From Anaerolineae bacterium (GTDB taxonomy: Bacteria; Chloroflexota; Anaerolineae; UBA1429), in the NCBI GenBank assembly GCA_007123335.1, contig SKLG01000279.1, positions 1-6,508 on the forward strand: DNA of 6,508 nt, written 5' to 3'. The notes beneath the pieces were generated by a model. It saw only the letters and a list, made by a program, of their open reading frames with translations, did not search any database and had not been told where the DNA came from. Shown in pieces: positions 5,020-6,508 of the stretch (position 1 is its first letter; every line of letters starts with the position of its first letter). The position numbers and the translations under genes were made by a program.

Positions 5020-6508
5020 GTGCGCCTTATCTGGGATAGACTGACACGGGCGCTCAGAAGCGCCGCGCCTCCGAGCGCCACGCCCACCATAATGTTTCTC
5101 AGGCGGCTCGTCATCGTTGGCGTGTTGGCCCTGGCCTATATCGTATTCTTTCCCCTGTTGCACGCCTCGACCGGCTCGGCTGCCTGGCTCGGCCTCTCGT
5201 TGGTTCCGGTGCTTGTGGCCGGCTGGTTCTGGTGCTACAAGGGAGGCATCATCGCTGCCGTCCTGGCCGTGGCGCTCACCGAGGTGCAAACCACCCTGCT
5301 CATCCCCGATATGGCCAGATCGGTGCCACGACATGCCTCCTCGGCCCTCGTGGCCCTCACCGTCTTGGGGCTGGGCGGCGCCGCTGCCGGCTATGTAGGG
5401 CGGCTGCGCGTCAGCCTGGCCCGTGAGCGAGCCGAGCGGGAGCGGGTGCAGGGTGCGCTGGGGGCCAGCGAGGAGCGCTTTCGCGCCATATGCGACGCGG
5501 CCACCGACGCCATGCTGATGATGGATCCTCAGGGCCGCATCTCCTTCTGGAATCAGGCGGCGACCAAGATCCTGGGCTGGTCGGCCGAGGAGGCGCTGGG
5601 GCAGAACCTCCACGCTCTGCTGGCCCCCCGCGAGTATATGGCCGCCTATGAGCAGGGCTTTCGGCGCTTTTGCGTCAGCGGCAACGGCTCGGTGGTGGGC
5701 CAGGTGCTCGAGCTGTCGGCCTTGCGCAAGGATGGCCGACCCTTCCCTGTGGAGGTCTCGGTGGGGCGGGTGCGCCTCGAGGACCAGTGGCACGCCGTGG
5801 GCCTGTTGCGCGACATCACCGAGCGCAAGCGTGTGGAGCGGGCGTTGGAGGAGAATGAGCAGCGCCTGCGCCTGATCCTGCGATCGGTGCTCACCGGCAT
5901 CGTGCTCATCGACGCCGAGACCCACGAGATCGTCGATGTGAACCCCGTGGCCGAGCGGATGATCGGCCGCAGCCGCCAGGAGATCATCGGCAGCGAGTGT
6001 TTCTCCTTCTTTGTCTGTCCCTCCGATCGCGGCCAATGCCCCATCACCTCTGGCCATCATCGGATCAAGCGCGCCGAGCGGGCGATCCTCACCGCCGATG
6101 GCCGCGAGATCCCGGTGCTCAAGAGCGTGACGCCCATCGAGGTCGATGGCCGTAGGATGTTGCTCGATAGCTTTGTAGACCTCTCGCAACAGCGCGCCCT
6201 GGAGGCCGATCTGCGCGCGGCCAAGGAACAGGCCGAGACGGCCAACGAGCTCAAGAGCCAGTTCCTGGCCACCATGAGCCACGAGATTCGCACGCCCATG
6301 AATGGCGTCATCGGGATGATCGGCCTGCTGCTGGACACCGAGCTATCCGCCGAGCAGCACGACTTTTGCCAGCGCGCCGCCAACAGCGCCGAGGCGTTGC
6401 TCACGCTGATCAACGACATCCTCGACTTTTCCAAGATCGAGGCGGGCAAGCTCGATCTGGAGATCCTTGATTTTGATCTGCGCACCACCATCGAGGAGGT
6501 GAGCGATA
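5020..6508 (+). CDS. Membrane-bound PAS-PAS sensor histidine kinase (3' end cut off)
   Basis: 496 codons are present before the right edge. After a basic start (1-29), four hydrophobic stretches at about 30-49, 54-72, 76-95 and 107-127 make a compact membrane unit without a large outer domain. A charged linker (128-148) leads to PAS1 (about 149-270, ending RDITERKR) and PAS2 (about 278-390). PAS2 has a Cys-rich insert, C327-x5-C333-x6-C340, in the pattern C...CP...CPI, followed by ERAILTADGREIPVLKSV. A coiled region (391-414) precedes the DHp domain FLATMSHEIRTPMNGVIGM (415-433) with phospho-acceptor H421, then LINDILDFSKIEAGKL. The ATP-binding domain and any receiver lie beyond the window; the H-box style is common in hybrid kinases. 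It would autophosphorylate on H421 in response to a signal not identifiable here. The gene follows the strong terminator, so it is a separate transcription unit. Confidence 0.92.
   Translation, partial: MRLIWDRLTRALRSAAPPSATPTIMFLRRLVIVGVLALAYIVFFPLLHASTGSAAWLGLSLVPVLVAGWFWCYKGGIIAAVLAVALTEVQTTLLIPDMARSVPRHASSALVALTVLGLGGAAAGYVGRLRVSLARERAERERVQGALGASEERFRAICDAATDAMLMMDPQGRISFWNQAATKILGWSAEEALGQNLHALLAPREYMAAYEQGFRRFCVSGNGSVVGQVLELSALRKDGRPFPVEVSVGRVRLEDQWHAVGLLRDITERKRVERALEENEQRLRLILRSVLTGIVLIDAETHEIVDVNPVAERMIGRSRQEIIGSECFSFFVCPSDRGQCPITSGHHRIKRAERAILTADGREIPVLKSVTPIEVDGRRMLLDSFVDLSQQRALEADLRAAKEQAETANELKSQFLATMSHEIRTPMNGVIGMIGLLLDTELSAEQHDFCQRAANSAEALLTLINDILDFSKIEAGKLDLEILDFDLRTTIEEVSD

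Noticed and set aside
5049..5064. Hairpin GGCGCT-CAGA-AGCGCC
   Set aside because: It lies inside the first codons of the kinase and has no T-run; in GC-rich coding DNA a 6-bp stem is expected by chance.
4999..6282. 427-codon open frame on the minus strand opposite the sensor kinase
   Set aside because: It mirrors a clear PAS-PAS-histidine kinase frame on the plus strand; the composition (Gly, His, Gln, Ala rich) is typical of a shadow frame.

Overview
The window reads as a chromosomal segment of a GC-rich bacterium, most likely a member of the Chloroflexota. The best hints are the N-terminus of ribosomal protein S3 (GRKVNPIGFRLG..KDW.SKWYAE), a bS21 ribosomal protein, a CarD-type RNA polymerase binding protein, a sugar-nucleotidyltransferase of the long form with an FIDTL motif, and use of TTG and GTG starts. 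The taxonomic call is inference from protein character, not a database result.

Layout. Positions 1-1022 (minus strand) hold most of a multi-pass MgtC/SapB + DUF4010 membrane protein that runs off the left edge. Positions 1023-1576 are a divergent regulatory region. Its left part, about 1040-1265, is clearly AT-rich and carries two near-perfect sigma70-type promoters facing away from each other: TTGACA-17-TATAGT for the membrane protein and TTGACA-17-TATAAT towards the right. A 9-bp word, AAACAGCGT, occurs at both promoters. The rightward promoter leads into a GC-rich leader of about 300 nt with no convincing gene. Then come a sugar-nucleotidyltransferase with a TTG start (1577-2581), rpsU (2654-2863), a hairpin-dense 176-nt spacer, rpsC (3040-3735), rplP (3752-4165) and carD (4264-4788). 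All are on the plus strand and no strong terminator is seen until after carD, where a perfect 16-bp GC-rich stem (4851-4890) ends the block. From 5020 to the right edge is the front of a membrane-bound sensor histidine kinase: four predicted membrane segments, two PAS domains, and a histidine phosphorylation box. It is cut before its ATP-binding domain.

How it fits together. rpsU-rpsC-rplP-carD looks like a growth-related block: three ribosomal proteins followed by a factor that binds RNA polymerase and, in known relatives, stabilises rRNA promoter complexes. The odd point is that rpsC and rplP are normally buried in the S10 operon, after rplV and before rpmC-rpsQ. Here neither neighbour is present, so the S10 cluster seems to be broken up in this genome. 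The flanking nucleotidyltransferase, MgtC-like protein and sensor kinase have no obvious functional tie to the ribosomal genes. I found no CRISPR array, tRNA, rRNA, insertion sequence or defence system. The items most worth a second look are the split S10 cluster, the CarD with Phe where the DNA-wedging Trp is expected, the divergent promoter region with its shared word and long leader, and the structured spacer before rpsC.
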